Positions 1 through 5,473 of a stretch of 7,871 nt of DNA are shown in pieces. Source of the stretch: Phycisphaerales bacterium (lineage in GTDB: Bacteria; Planctomycetota; Phycisphaerae; Tepidisphaerales; Tepidisphaeraceae); the NCBI GenBank assembly GCA_028288775.1, contig JAQGHP010000683.1:1-7871 (forward strand), given 5' to 3'. The position numbers and the translations under genes are program-made. Position 1 is the first letter of the stretch. Every line of letters begins with the position of its first letter. The notes beneath the pieces were generated by a model. That model made no database searches. It had not been told where the DNA came from and was given only the letters and a program-made list of their open reading frames with translations.

Positions 1-13
1 TAGGGTGAGGGGC
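1..13. repeat. Edge of a dispersed CCCTCACCCTA-type repeat, inverted copy
   Basis: The first 13 bases are the exact reverse complement of 1091-1103, which is the flank of the hairpin repeat downstream of the first gene. The window edge cuts this copy, so its hairpin part is not visible. The two copies would bracket the 175-1026 gene in inverted orientation. A 13-base match alone is modest evidence. Confidence 0.5.
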
Positions 14-174
14 GGAACGCCGAGAGTTGCGCGATTTGCAGATCCCGATGCACGATGTGGGGCGTACTTCAGTACGCGGTCTTTCCCTCCCTGCGCCTGC
101 GGGAAACATAGTTCCCAGAAGTTTGCGGAACTTGTAATGGCAAATTGGAGGCGGGTGATGGTAATCTGCCCGGC
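14..174. other. Spacer upstream of the first membrane protein gene
   Basis: I see no gene here. A small inverted pair (CGTACTTCAGTACG, 63-76) is present. A hexamer TGTAAT at 133-138 lies six bases before a TTG at 145 that is in frame with the downstream gene, so it could be a -10 box for a leaderless message, but no convincing -35 accompanies it. GGAGG at 147-151 precedes an ATG at 158 that is out of frame and opens only a very short frame. Confidence 0.4.
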
Positions 175-1026
175 ATGGGGAAATCTCCGACCACAATTGG
201 GGTGAAGCCATCGGAAGCGGACGACGGAGATTTGCGTTGGTCCGTCCCGCGGCGCGCGGCCTGGGTTTCACTGCGCCGCGGGTGCAGCGAATCTCGTTGG
301 ATGTTATTGCGGATGGCGGCGTTCGCTCTGGCTGCTGCCCTGGCCGCGCTATGGGTCTGGAGACAATTAATGCCGACGGAGGCGTTCCCGTGGCTCGAAA
401 TGGCCGGCACGTTGACCGTGGGGATGATCGCGGCGGCCAAACCGTTGGCGTTTCGCGTGGCGGGAGGAAACCGCCTAACCCGCCAGGGCGTGGGGGTCGG
501 ATTGAGTGTCATTCCGTGGGCGCAGATCGAAGGCTTTGCGACCACGGGCGACGGGAGCGGTTCCGGTTTTGATGCGGTTCTACTCTATCGTAGCCTGGGA
601 AGGCGGCTTACGCTTTCGCTGCCCGAAGGCGCGACGAAACAGGCCGAGGTTCTTCATGCTCTTGAACGGCGCGTGCCCCGCGTGGAGTGGCGCGAGCCCG
701 AGCCTCACGCGATGATCGGCTGGCGCGCCGCGGCTTGTCTGTGGGGACTGAGCGCAATCTTCGCGGTCGTAGCGGGTGCGGGTGTTCTGGCGATGATCCG
801 CCTACCAAAACGCGACCACGTGTTATTCGGCATGCTGGCAATTTACTTTGCGGGCATCCTCTCCGGGCCGGGCACGATCGGCTGCCTGCTGCTTTACGGG
901 CGTCGCACCTGGCGCGAATACCGTATCGCCAGAATAGCATTCGTCACGAATTTGGCGACGGTCCACGTGGTGGCGCTCGTTTGGTTCGTAGCAGTGGTTG
1001 AAGGCATTCTGAATCGCGTGCGCTGA
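175..1026 (+). CDS. Multi-span membrane protein of unknown function with PH-like middle segment
   Basis: From the ATG at 175 the product is 283 residues. After a polar, basic N-terminus (1-42) there are two hydrophobic helices at about 43-64 and 71-93, a soluble stretch at about 94-180, then three more helices at about 183-208, 214-241 and 251-279. The soluble part (IPWAQIEGF at 113-121, followed by strand-like VLLYRS and RRLTLSLPEG) resembles the small bacterial PH-like domains found in membrane proteins such as YcxB-like or DUF304 proteins; this is a weak resemblance. A TTG at 145 would add ten residues; 175 is preferred as the first ATG, but neither start has a Shine-Dalgarno site. The gene is convergent with the HEAT-repeat gene and has no visible operon partner. 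I do not recognise the family. Confidence 0.7.
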   Translation: MGKSPTTIGVKPSEADDGDLRWSVPRRAAWVSLRRGCSESRWMLLRMAAFALAAALAALWVWRQLMPTEAFPWLEMAGTLTVGMIAAAKPLAFRVAGGNRLTRQGVGVGLSVIPWAQIEGFATTGDGSGSGFDAVLLYRSLGRRLTLSLPEGATKQAEVLHALERRVPRVEWREPEPHAMIGWRAAACLWGLSAIFAVVAGAGVLAMIRLPKRDHVLFGMLAIYFAGILSGPGTIGCLLLYGRRTWREYRIARIAFVTNLATVHVVALVWFVAVVEGILNRVR

Positions 1027-1090
1027 TGGTCCCCGATGTGAAATCTACGAATGCGGCGGACTTCGCGCATCGAGCGCGAGTCTACGCTCG

Positions 1091-1133
1091 GCCCCTCACC
1101 CTAACCCTCTCCCCCGAGTACGAGGGAGAGGGG
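1091..1133. repeat. Dispersed intergenic hairpin repeat between convergent genes
   Basis: CCCTCTCCC (1105-1113) pairs perfectly with GGGAGAGGG (1124-1132) around a ten-base loop, and CCCCTCACCCTAA precedes it. Repeats built on CTCACCCTAACCCTCTCCC are widespread in spacers of many Gram-negative genomes. It sits 65 bases after the stop of the upstream gene and 33 bases after the stop of the facing one, so it could act as a two-way stop signal, although no T-run follows on either strand. The reverse complement of its left flank also begins the window. Confidence 0.7.
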
Positions 1134-1164
1134 ACTGGAGCGGGCATCTGCAATTCCGCTCTAT

Positions 1165-2130
1165 TCACGAGAACAACGCCTTGAACTGATTCCGTAGCGT
1201 ACTGTCCCCCCTCTTTTCGATCGTGTCGTGGATCGATGTGCGGAGGGTTTCGTCGTGGCGGTAGATGCGCAGGGCTTCGAGCGTATACAGGCCGGTCCCC
1301 ACGTCCGCCTGTGCGACTTGGGAAAGCAGAAATGCCATCGCCTCGGGCAATCGGGTTACGGCGATGGCCAGCAGCAGCGGACGGCGGTGTTCGGGGTTCT
1401 TGTGGTGCTCCACCTGCTCGCGCAAGGCTTCGAACGCTTCGCGCCGCCGGGATTCTCCCAGGGCCAACGCGGCGGATTCGCGGATGCTCTCGTCCGGGTT
1501 TTCCAGGAACTCGGCGACGAAGGGGATCTGCTTTTGCGGGGAGAGCTTCATCAACGCCGTCAGGCCTTCGCAGACGACTTCCGGCTCCTTGTCGCCGAGG
1601 CGCAGCTTCAGGCGGAGGAGCAGCGCGCCCTCGTCGCGGCCGGCGTAGGCCAGGGCACGGGCGGCCATAATGCGGGCCTGGGGCTCGGTGTCGGTGAGCA
1701 GGTCGGTGAGGTGCAGCATCGCCTCGCGGTGGGCGATGCGGACGAGGCCCAGGGCGCACACGCCGCGAAGTTCCGCGGCCACGTCCACCGACCCGCCCCA
1801 CGCCGCCTCGCGCTGCATGTGCCGCACGCCGGTGAGGAAGACCTCGGGAGTCTCGGCGCCGATCTCATAAAGGGCACTCGCGATCGCGGCCTTTGCGACG
1901 CATCCCTTATCCCCGGCGGAGCCCATGAAGCGGTCGAAAGCGCGGGCGAGGCTCGGCACGAGGTCGGCGAGCTTGAACTCGCCGACGATCTTCGCCGCCC
2001 GCTCGGCCAACAGGTTGGACTTGCCGTCGAGGGCCTTGGCCAGCTCGGCTTTGGCCTCGGGGGAATTGGGCGCGGCGCGCAGAGCTGTCAGCTTGGAGAG
2101 CGCGGATTCTATCGACTGTGATTTGGGCAT
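1165..2130 (-). CDS. HEAT-repeat protein
   Basis: The product is 321 residues, starting MPKSQSIES at 2130 and ending with TGA at 1165. It is almost wholly alpha-helical with repeated helix pairs rich in A, L and E, such as AERAAKIVGEF (42-52), KAAIASALYEIG (80-91), RIMAARALAYAG (153-164) and SIRESAALALGES (215-227). This is the usual look of HEAT or PBS-lyase-type repeats, which form a curved scaffold for protein binding. There is no signal peptide, membrane helix or catalytic motif, so a cytoplasmic scaffold role is inferred. The frame is open upstream through a palindromic repeat to 2226, but those residues are repeat-derived and implausible, so the ATG at 2130 is chosen. It has no Shine-Dalgarno site. 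It is the third minus-strand gene after the flippase-like and VOC genes, separated from the VOC gene by 137 bases of mostly repeat DNA. Confidence 0.85.
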   Translation of the reverse strand: MPKSQSIESALSKLTALRAAPNSPEAKAELAKALDGKSNLLAERAAKIVGEFKLADLVPSLARAFDRFMGSAGDKGCVAKAAIASALYEIGAETPEVFLTGVRHMQREAAWGGSVDVAAELRGVCALGLVRIAHREAMLHLTDLLTDTEPQARIMAARALAYAGRDEGALLLRLKLRLGDKEPEVVCEGLTALMKLSPQKQIPFVAEFLENPDESIRESAALALGESRRREAFEALREQVEHHKNPEHRRPLLLAIAVTRLPEAMAFLLSQVAQADVGTGLYTLEALRIYRHDETLRTSIHDTIEKRGDSTLRNQFKALFS

Positions 2131-2137
2131 GGGTATA

Positions 2138-2183
2138 GCTGAAATGTAATACAGGACGCTGAAATGTGATTCTGAAACGTGAA
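2138..2183. repeat. Degenerate direct repeats GCTGAAATGTRAT upstream of the HEAT gene
   Basis: GCTGAAATGTAAT at 2138-2150 recurs as GCTGAAATGTGAT at 2158-2170 (12 of 13 identical, 20 bases apart), and a looser third copy, TCTGAAACGTGA, follows at 2171-2182 and runs into the large inverted repeat. The copies lie 8 to 53 bases upstream of the HEAT-protein start. The 20-base period (about two helical turns) would suit a tandem operator, but they could equally be decayed units of the ACGTGAA repeat next to them. Confidence 0.5.
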
Positions 2184-2247
2184 GACGTGAAACGTGAGAA
2201 AGCGTCGGCAAGCAGAGTCTTCTCACGTTTCACGTCTTCACGTTTCA
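2173..2247. repeat. Perfect 28-bp inverted repeat built from ACGTGA words
   Basis: Bases 2173-2200 are the exact reverse complement of 2220-2247, with a 19-base loop. Each arm holds three copies of ACGTGA (AACGTGAAG, ACGTGAA, ACGTGAG). The structure fills most of the gap between the VOC gene (stop at 2268) and the HEAT gene (start at 2130), both on the minus strand. In RNA it would form a very stable hairpin that could end or attenuate transcription between the two genes or protect the upstream mRNA end. No T-run follows in the minus direction, so a classic intrinsic terminator is not shown. Confidence 0.85.
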
Positions 2248-2267
2248 TGTTTTATCTCATCCCCCAC

Positions 2268-3077
2268 TCATTTCGCCAGCGTCGCCACCAATCTCCAGAC
2301 CAGGTGCGGGGAGATGGGCCGTTGCTGCGTCACGTTGAACGCGTCGACGATTTCGTCGAAACGCTTCGTATAGGGGAGGCGGTCGCGCTTGCCGATGTCT
2401 TCGCCCAAGGCGGCGCGGAGCTTTTCGCGGTCTTCCGGGCTCACCTCCGGCGGGCGGGAGCGGGCTTCGCCCAGCTTGGGGAGCTTGCCGCCTTTTCTCA
2501 AGTTCAGGAGATGACGCCAGACCTCAGCGCGGGTCGGCTTCGATTCCCCGTACGCGGCGGCGTAGGCAGAATAGAGGGTTTCGAAGTGCGGGGTGTAGGG
2601 CAGGTCGTCCGCGGTGCGGGCGATGCGCTCGTAGGCCTGGATCAAGGCGTCCTTCTTTACCGCGGATCGCTGCTCGATGCCGCCGAAAAGGGAGCCGGGG
2701 GATTTGGCGTCTTCGACCGTATTCCCGGCAGAGGCTTCGGTGCTGCGGTCGAGCAGGAGGAGGACGGAGCCGAAGGGGTCTTTGACGGTGGCGCGGTACC
2801 CGCGGGATACGGGGGACGGGGGGGAGACGAATTTCAGCTTTAATTCATCGCGGCGTTGGTAGAGATCGCGGACGCTATCGACGAGGTAATAGAAAGCCTC
2901 ATTGGGGAGATCGGGGTCGTCGTGGAGGACGAGTTCGGTCTGACCGTCCGCGAGGTGAAAGTTCGCTATCCGCGCGTCCTGCTTGAGGAGCTTGAGGCCA
3001 ATGACGTCGCGATAATAGCGCACGGCGCTCTCGAGCCCGGGGACGCGGAGGATGATGCGATCGACCTTCCGCAGCAT
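2268..3077 (-). CDS. VOC (glyoxalase-fold) protein without metal ligands, fused to a duplicated LPYT...WR module
   Basis: The product is 269 residues. Residues 1-112 read as one VOC unit: VDRIILRVPGLESAVRYYRD is the usual first beta-alpha segment, and VKDPFGSVLLLLD (98-110) matches the final DP-x-G strand. The positions that normally bind metal are changed: R7 replaces the first-strand His, N59 sits where the mid-domain His is common, and L107 replaces the Glu of DPxGxxxE. Classical glyoxalase I or dioxygenase chemistry is therefore unlikely; ligand binding or a structural role is inferred. After a linker, residues 158-195 and 233-269 carry two related helical units that share D-x-LPYT-x-x-F near the start and WR about 27 residues later. 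I do not recognise this module. The start codon lies six bases from a palindromic repeat arm and has no Shine-Dalgarno site. Confidence 0.75.
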   Translation of the reverse strand: MLRKVDRIILRVPGLESAVRYYRDVIGLKLLKQDARIANFHLADGQTELVLHDDPDLPNEAFYYLVDSVRDLYQRRDELKLKFVSPPSPVSRGYRATVKDPFGSVLLLLDRSTEASAGNTVEDAKSPGSLFGGIEQRSAVKKDALIQAYERIARTADDLPYTPHFETLYSAYAAAYGESKPTRAEVWRHLLNLRKGGKLPKLGEARSRPPEVSPEDREKLRAALGEDIGKRDRLPYTKRFDEIVDAFNVTQQRPISPHLVWRLVATLAK

Positions 3078-3082
3078 GCTGG

Positions 3083-3142
3083 AAACCCGAAATCCGAATC
3101 CCCGAAACCCGAATCAAATCCGAATGACGAAATCCCAATTCC
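3083..3142. repeat. Left arm of a large CCGAAT-word inverted repeat
   Basis: Bases 3102-3131 are the exact reverse complement of 3319-3348, and 3083-3099 of 3350-3366; the two blocks are joined by CC here and a single C in the other arm. Similarity fades over the last ten bases. The arm is made of variations on CCGAAT, CCGAAA and CCCGAA. It ends six bases upstream of the VOC start codon, so it forms the immediate leader of that gene. Confidence 0.85.
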
Positions 3143-3145
3143 GAA

Positions 3146-3215
3146 GCCACGAATGAACACGAAGGCAAACGAATGAATTAAATCCTATTCGTGTGCATTC
3201 GTGTTCATTCGTGGC
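3146..3215. repeat. Inner hairpin of CACGAATGA words, 29-bp arms
   Basis: Bases 3146-3174 pair with 3187-3215 with two mismatches in 29 (the outermost 18 positions are perfect: GCCACGAATGAACACGAA), leaving a 12-base loop. It sits inside the larger CCGAAT inverted repeat, giving a nested structure that fills the gap between the flippase-like gene and the VOC gene. The word content differs from the outer repeat, so two repeat families appear to have landed on top of one another. Confidence 0.85.
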
Positions 3216-3285
3216 TCTCGGCTTTCTTCACCTTTCGCGGTGAGGGAGCCCTTTCCGATCCGACTCGGATTCCATTTCCTAGTTT

Positions 3286-4794
3286 CTATTCAGGCGCGAC
3301 TCGCGGCAGGATTCGGACTTCGTCATTCGGATTTGATTCGGGTTTCGGCATTCGGATTTCGGGTTTTAAGGGGCCGGGTGTTCCTTCCCCATTGCCTGAA
3401 CCCTGAACCCTAAACCCCGGACCCTCCTCATCGTCTTCCATCGTTTGCTGTTCCTTCTCCGTGGGCGCGTGGAATCCGCCGCGGAGGGCGAAGACGCCGG
3501 CTACCAGGTTCCAGAACATCTGGCCGAAGCGGATGGCCATGGCCAGGGCGATGGCCTGGCTGACGGTGACGCCCTGGCCTTTGGTGAGGAGGATGGCGAA
3601 GGCTTCCATCACGCCGGCGCCTTGGGGGCTGATGGGGATCGCGCCGACGAGGGTGACCACCGGGACGACGGTGCAGTAGTAGAGCAGGCTCATGCCGTGG
3701 CCCTGCGGGCCGCTGATGCCGAAGGCGTAGCCGGCGAAGATCGCGGAGATGATCGACGTGGCATGCACGGGGAAGGTCATCAGCAGCGCGGTAAACGCTG
3801 CGCCCGGGCGGCGGCCGTAGAGCTCCATCGCCTCGACGGCGTGATGCACCTGCCGCTGCATCGGCATGCGCTTGAGGAGCCAATCCAAGCCGGTGGCGCG
3901 ACGCCAGACGGGGTGATAGAAAACGATCAGCCCGGCGACGGTCGCGCCCATGATCGCGGCGCAGACGATGGCGACTTTGCGGCAATCGCGGACGTGCCAC
4001 TGCACCGCCGCCATGACGCCGCCGAGGATGATGAGGGCGAGCAGGCCGATCACGCGGTCCACGATAACGGAGAGCACGGCGCGGACTTTATGCGTTGTAT
4101 GTTTCGCGGCGTAGTAGGCTTTGATGAGGTCGCCGCCCGTGGAGCCGGGCATGAAGGTGTTGTAGAAGGCCCCCACCATGTTCAGCACGAACGTGCGCGA
4201 CTGCGTGAGCTGGATGTCCAGTGCGTGCAGCAGCAGATGCCAGCGGCGGCTGGTGATGAGATAGCTGATCGGCAGCACCATGAGTGCCGCGAGCAGGTAG
4301 GCGAGGTTGGCGTTTTTCACCAGGCGGTCGATCCCGATGTTCACCAGCGGGTACGGCACGCCCTCGACCTTGTAGCCGTTGACGATGCGGTCGGGCGGGA
4401 CGCGCTGCGGGTCGCGTGACCCGGCGGGCAGGACGAGCAGCTCGGCGGGCGATTCGCCGACGGACAAGTGCTCGCCGGGCCGGATAGCCAGCAGCTTGGC
4501 TTTGATCGCGGGGCCGGTCGGCACGCGCAGGCGGATGGAGCGGCCGTCGGGCTGGGTCCAGACTTCATCCCGGGGGACGAGGCGGGGATTGTGGGTGACG
4601 GGGTCGGCGATTTCAAAGGCCGCGGCGTTCTCGGGCGCATCGTGCAGCACCCGCGCCTGGACGAGCTTGTTGCCCGGCTCGAGCAGCGTGAGCTGATCGC
4701 GGAACGGGGTTTTGGCGAGCACCCAGACGATGCCGGCGACGGCAATCCCCCATCGGAGGGTGAAGGTGATCCATTTCTTCGCCTTTTTCTTCAT
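3286..4794 (-). CDS. Lysylphosphatidylglycerol synthase TM-region / flippase-like membrane protein (YbhN/UPF0104 type)
   Basis: The product is 502 residues from ATG at 4794 to TAG at 3286. One helix at about 12-28 precedes a soluble insert (about 31-155). A helix at about 162-181 and roughly six further helices follow. The family signature FMPGSTGGDLIKAYY (214-228), DRVIG (246-250) and PISPQGAGVMEAF (388-400) are typical of the UPF0104 / MprF-like flippase fold, a family that moves or is predicted to move lipids across the inner membrane. No aminoacyl-transferase domain is present, so lysyl-PG synthesis itself is not indicated. The insert between the first two helices has short strand-like segments and would lie outside the cytoplasm. 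The last ~46 residues (457-502) are low-complexity and come from intergenic-type repeats, so the ancestral protein probably ended near TMEDDEE (451-457). It heads the minus-strand gene group; no Shine-Dalgarno site is seen. Confidence 0.88.
   Translation of the reverse strand: MKKKAKKWITFTLRWGIAVAGIVWVLAKTPFRDQLTLLEPGNKLVQARVLHDAPENAAAFEIADPVTHNPRLVPRDEVWTQPDGRSIRLRVPTGPAIKAKLLAIRPGEHLSVGESPAELLVLPAGSRDPQRVPPDRIVNGYKVEGVPYPLVNIGIDRLVKNANLAYLLAALMVLPISYLITSRRWHLLLHALDIQLTQSRTFVLNMVGAFYNTFMPGSTGGDLIKAYYAAKHTTHKVRAVLSVIVDRVIGLLALIILGGVMAAVQWHVRDCRKVAIVCAAIMGATVAGLIVFYHPVWRRATGLDWLLKRMPMQRQVHHAVEAMELYGRRPGAAFTALLMTFPVHATSIISAIFAGYAFGISGPQGHGMSLLYYCTVVPVVTLVGAIPISPQGAGVMEAFAILLTKGQGVTVSQAIALAMAIRFGQMFWNLVAGVFALRGGFHAPTEKEQQTMEDDEEGPGFRVQGSGNGEGTPGPLKPEIRMPKPESNPNDEVRILPRVAPE
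3308..3366. repeat. Right arm of the CCGAAT-word inverted repeat, inside a coding region
   Basis: This is the inverted partner of 3083-3142 (30 and 17 exact bases, joined by a one-base length difference). It lies within the 3' end of the flippase-like gene and is translated as KPEIRMPKPESNPNDEVRIL. The repeat therefore supplies protein sequence as well as DNA structure. Confidence 0.85.
3395..3429. repeat. Heptad tandem repeat CCTGAAC, inside the flippase-like coding region
   Basis: Five seven-base units run in register: CCTGAAC (3395), CCTGAAC (3402), CCTAAAC (3409), CCCGGAC (3416) and CCTCCTC (3423, decayed). Seven-base periodicity recalls the heptanucleotide short tandem repeats known from cyanobacterial genomes. 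On the minus strand it is translated near the end of the flippase-like protein as GPGFRVQGSG. Confidence 0.7.
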
Positions 4795-4830
4795 GCGAAA
4801 CTGCCGGGGTTAAGCGTCCTTGCACGGCCA

Positions 4831-4869
4831 CCGAGCCGGCTCGGGGCCTGCCGCCCTATCGGAGGCGGC
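4831..4869. other. 14-bp perfect palindrome followed by a 6-bp hairpin in the flippase gene leader
   Basis: CCGAGCCGGCTCGG (4831-4844) is a perfect palindrome 36 bases upstream of the flippase-like start codon; the flanks GGCC on both sides extend it with one bulged A. Next to it GCCGCC (4850-4855) pairs with GGCGGC (4864-4869). They could be an operator site or a structured leader RNA. Short GC palindromes also arise by chance in GC-rich DNA. Confidence 0.4.
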
Positions 4870-4871
4870 TG

Positions 4872-4901
4872 ATATTGTGGGCTCCGCCGCATTTCCTGCA
4901 A
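4872..4901 (-). promoter_or_regulatory. Possible promoter for the flippase-like gene
   Basis: Read on the minus strand, TTGCAG (4901-4896) and CAATAT (4877-4872) are separated by 18 bases. The -35 match is fair and the -10 match weak. Transcription from here would include both leader hairpins before the start at 4794. Confidence 0.2.
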
Positions 4902-4928
4902 CCCCGGAAGTCCGATGGGGAGGGGAAA

Positions 4929-4970
4929 TGCTGAAGGATGAGTGCTAAATGCTGAATGCAGAGTTTAGCA
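4929..4970. repeat. Heptad repeat TGCTGAA/TGCTAAA
   Basis: Six consecutive seven-base units: TGCTGAA (4929), GGATGAG (4936), TGCTAAA (4943), TGCTGAA (4950), TGCAGAG (4957) and TTTAGCA (4964). The last unit is the exact reverse complement of the third, so a small hairpin is possible. It lies in the spacer between the divergent flippase-like and antitoxin genes. A long open frame upstream of the antitoxin begins within it, which is not credible as protein. Confidence 0.65.
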
Positions 4971-5117
4971 CGCCGGATTCAGCCGGTGGTTCACCATTTC
5001 AGTGGTTATCGGACAAAGAGGCGGGCGGGCGTTGGGAATTTTTTCCGAGGATTACTAGGGCGCAGGTCGTCAACCCCACATCACGTGTGCAGCTCGCGAT
5101 ACGCTCGCTTTTTCGAT
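4971..5117. other. Remaining spacer of the divergent region
   Basis: I see no gene in the rest of the 358-base gap between the divergent starts. The open frame through it is an in-frame extension of the antitoxin, without family-like sequence before MKEVTVEQA. Its antitoxin-proximal end is relatively AT-rich (GCTTTTTCGATTATG), as expected for a promoter region. Confidence 0.4.
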
Positions 5118-5152
5118 TATGTGGCTCGCCTTCTCGCGGATACAATCGCAGC
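5118..5152 (+). promoter_or_regulatory. Candidate promoter of the toxin-antitoxin operon, leaderless geometry
   Basis: TACAAT (5141-5146) is a good -10 box, and the antitoxin ATG follows after exactly six bases, so the expected transcription start falls on or next to the A of the start codon. That would give a leaderless mRNA. The -35 region is poor (TATGTG at 17-base spacing). No Shine-Dalgarno site precedes the ATG, in keeping with this reading. Phd/YefM antitoxins usually bind over such promoters. Confidence 0.45.
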
Positions 5153-5473
5153 ATGAAGGAAGTTACGGTGGAACAGGCAACCGGCGCGCTGGGCGACCTT
5201 GTAGATGCCGCGATTAGCGGTGAAGACGTGGTCTTGGTCCACAATGGGCACGGCGCCGTCCGCCTGGTCCCCGTTCCGCCAAGTGAAGGTCGGCCACAGT
5301 TCGGCAGCGCGAAGGGAATGATCACCATGTCGGATGACTTCGATGCCCGCTCGAAGATTTTCGCGAGTACATGGAATGAGGCTGCTGCTGGACACGCATA
5401 CATTTCTCTGGTTCATCAATGGGGACCAGAAGCTCAGCCCGGCAGCCCGGAATGCAATTCAGGACCCCACTAA
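5153..5473 (+). CDS. Phd/YefM-family antitoxin, C-terminus lost by a one-base frameshift
   Basis: MKEVTVEQATGALGDLVDAA starts a typical Phd/YefM antitoxin: an N-terminal DNA-binding part that in this family represses the operon, followed by GSAKGMITMSDDFDA (51-65). Family members with this sequence usually continue as PLEDFREYM and stop. Here the frame instead runs RSKIFASTW... for 41 unrelated residues to a stop at 5473, deep in the toxin gene. One extra C in the CCC at 5346-5348 would restore DDFDAPLEDFREYME and a TGA at 5377-5379 that overlaps the toxin ATG as ATGA, giving a 75-residue antitoxin. The exactness of this restoration makes a one-base deletion very likely. The lost end is the part that normally binds and blocks the toxin. 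Alternatives are an assembly error in a C-run or ribosomal frameshifting. Confidence 0.85.
   Translation: MKEVTVEQATGALGDLVDAAISGEDVVLVHNGHGAVRLVPVPPSEGRPQFGSAKGMITMSDDFDARSKIFASTWNEAAAGHAYISLVHQWGPEAQPGSPECNSGPH

Noticed and set aside
69..545. Minus-strand open frame opposite the first membrane protein
   Set aside because: Its translation is P/R/A-rich without motifs, while the plus-strand frame gives clear membrane helices.
1105..1132. Intrinsic terminator
   Set aside because: The stem is good but no T-run follows on either strand and the sequence matches a dispersed repeat; it is listed as a repeat.
1228..2121. Long open frame (297 codons) on the plus strand
   Set aside because: It lies fully opposite the HEAT-repeat gene, whose helical repeat pattern is convincing; the plus-strand translation is low-complexity and G/Q/E-rich without motifs, as expected for antisense frames in GC-rich DNA.
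3083..3366. Possible CRISPR array because of regularly repeated words
   Set aside because: The units are 6-8 bases, variable and arranged as inverted pairs, with no constant 25-40 base repeats separated by unique spacers and no cas genes.
3445..4419. Long open frame (324 codons) on the plus strand
   Set aside because: It is the antisense shadow of the flippase-like gene, with H/D/G/A-rich sequence and no hydrophobic segments.
4949..5152. N-terminal extension of the antitoxin from an upstream start
   Set aside because: The extra 68 residues come partly from a heptad repeat and have no family resemblance, whereas MKEVTVEQA at 5153 is the usual antitoxin start.
5334..5375. Upstream ATG extending the toxin by 14 residues
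   Set aside because: VapC toxins of this type begin MRLLLDTH, and the ATG at 5376 forms the ATGA overlap with the restored antitoxin stop.
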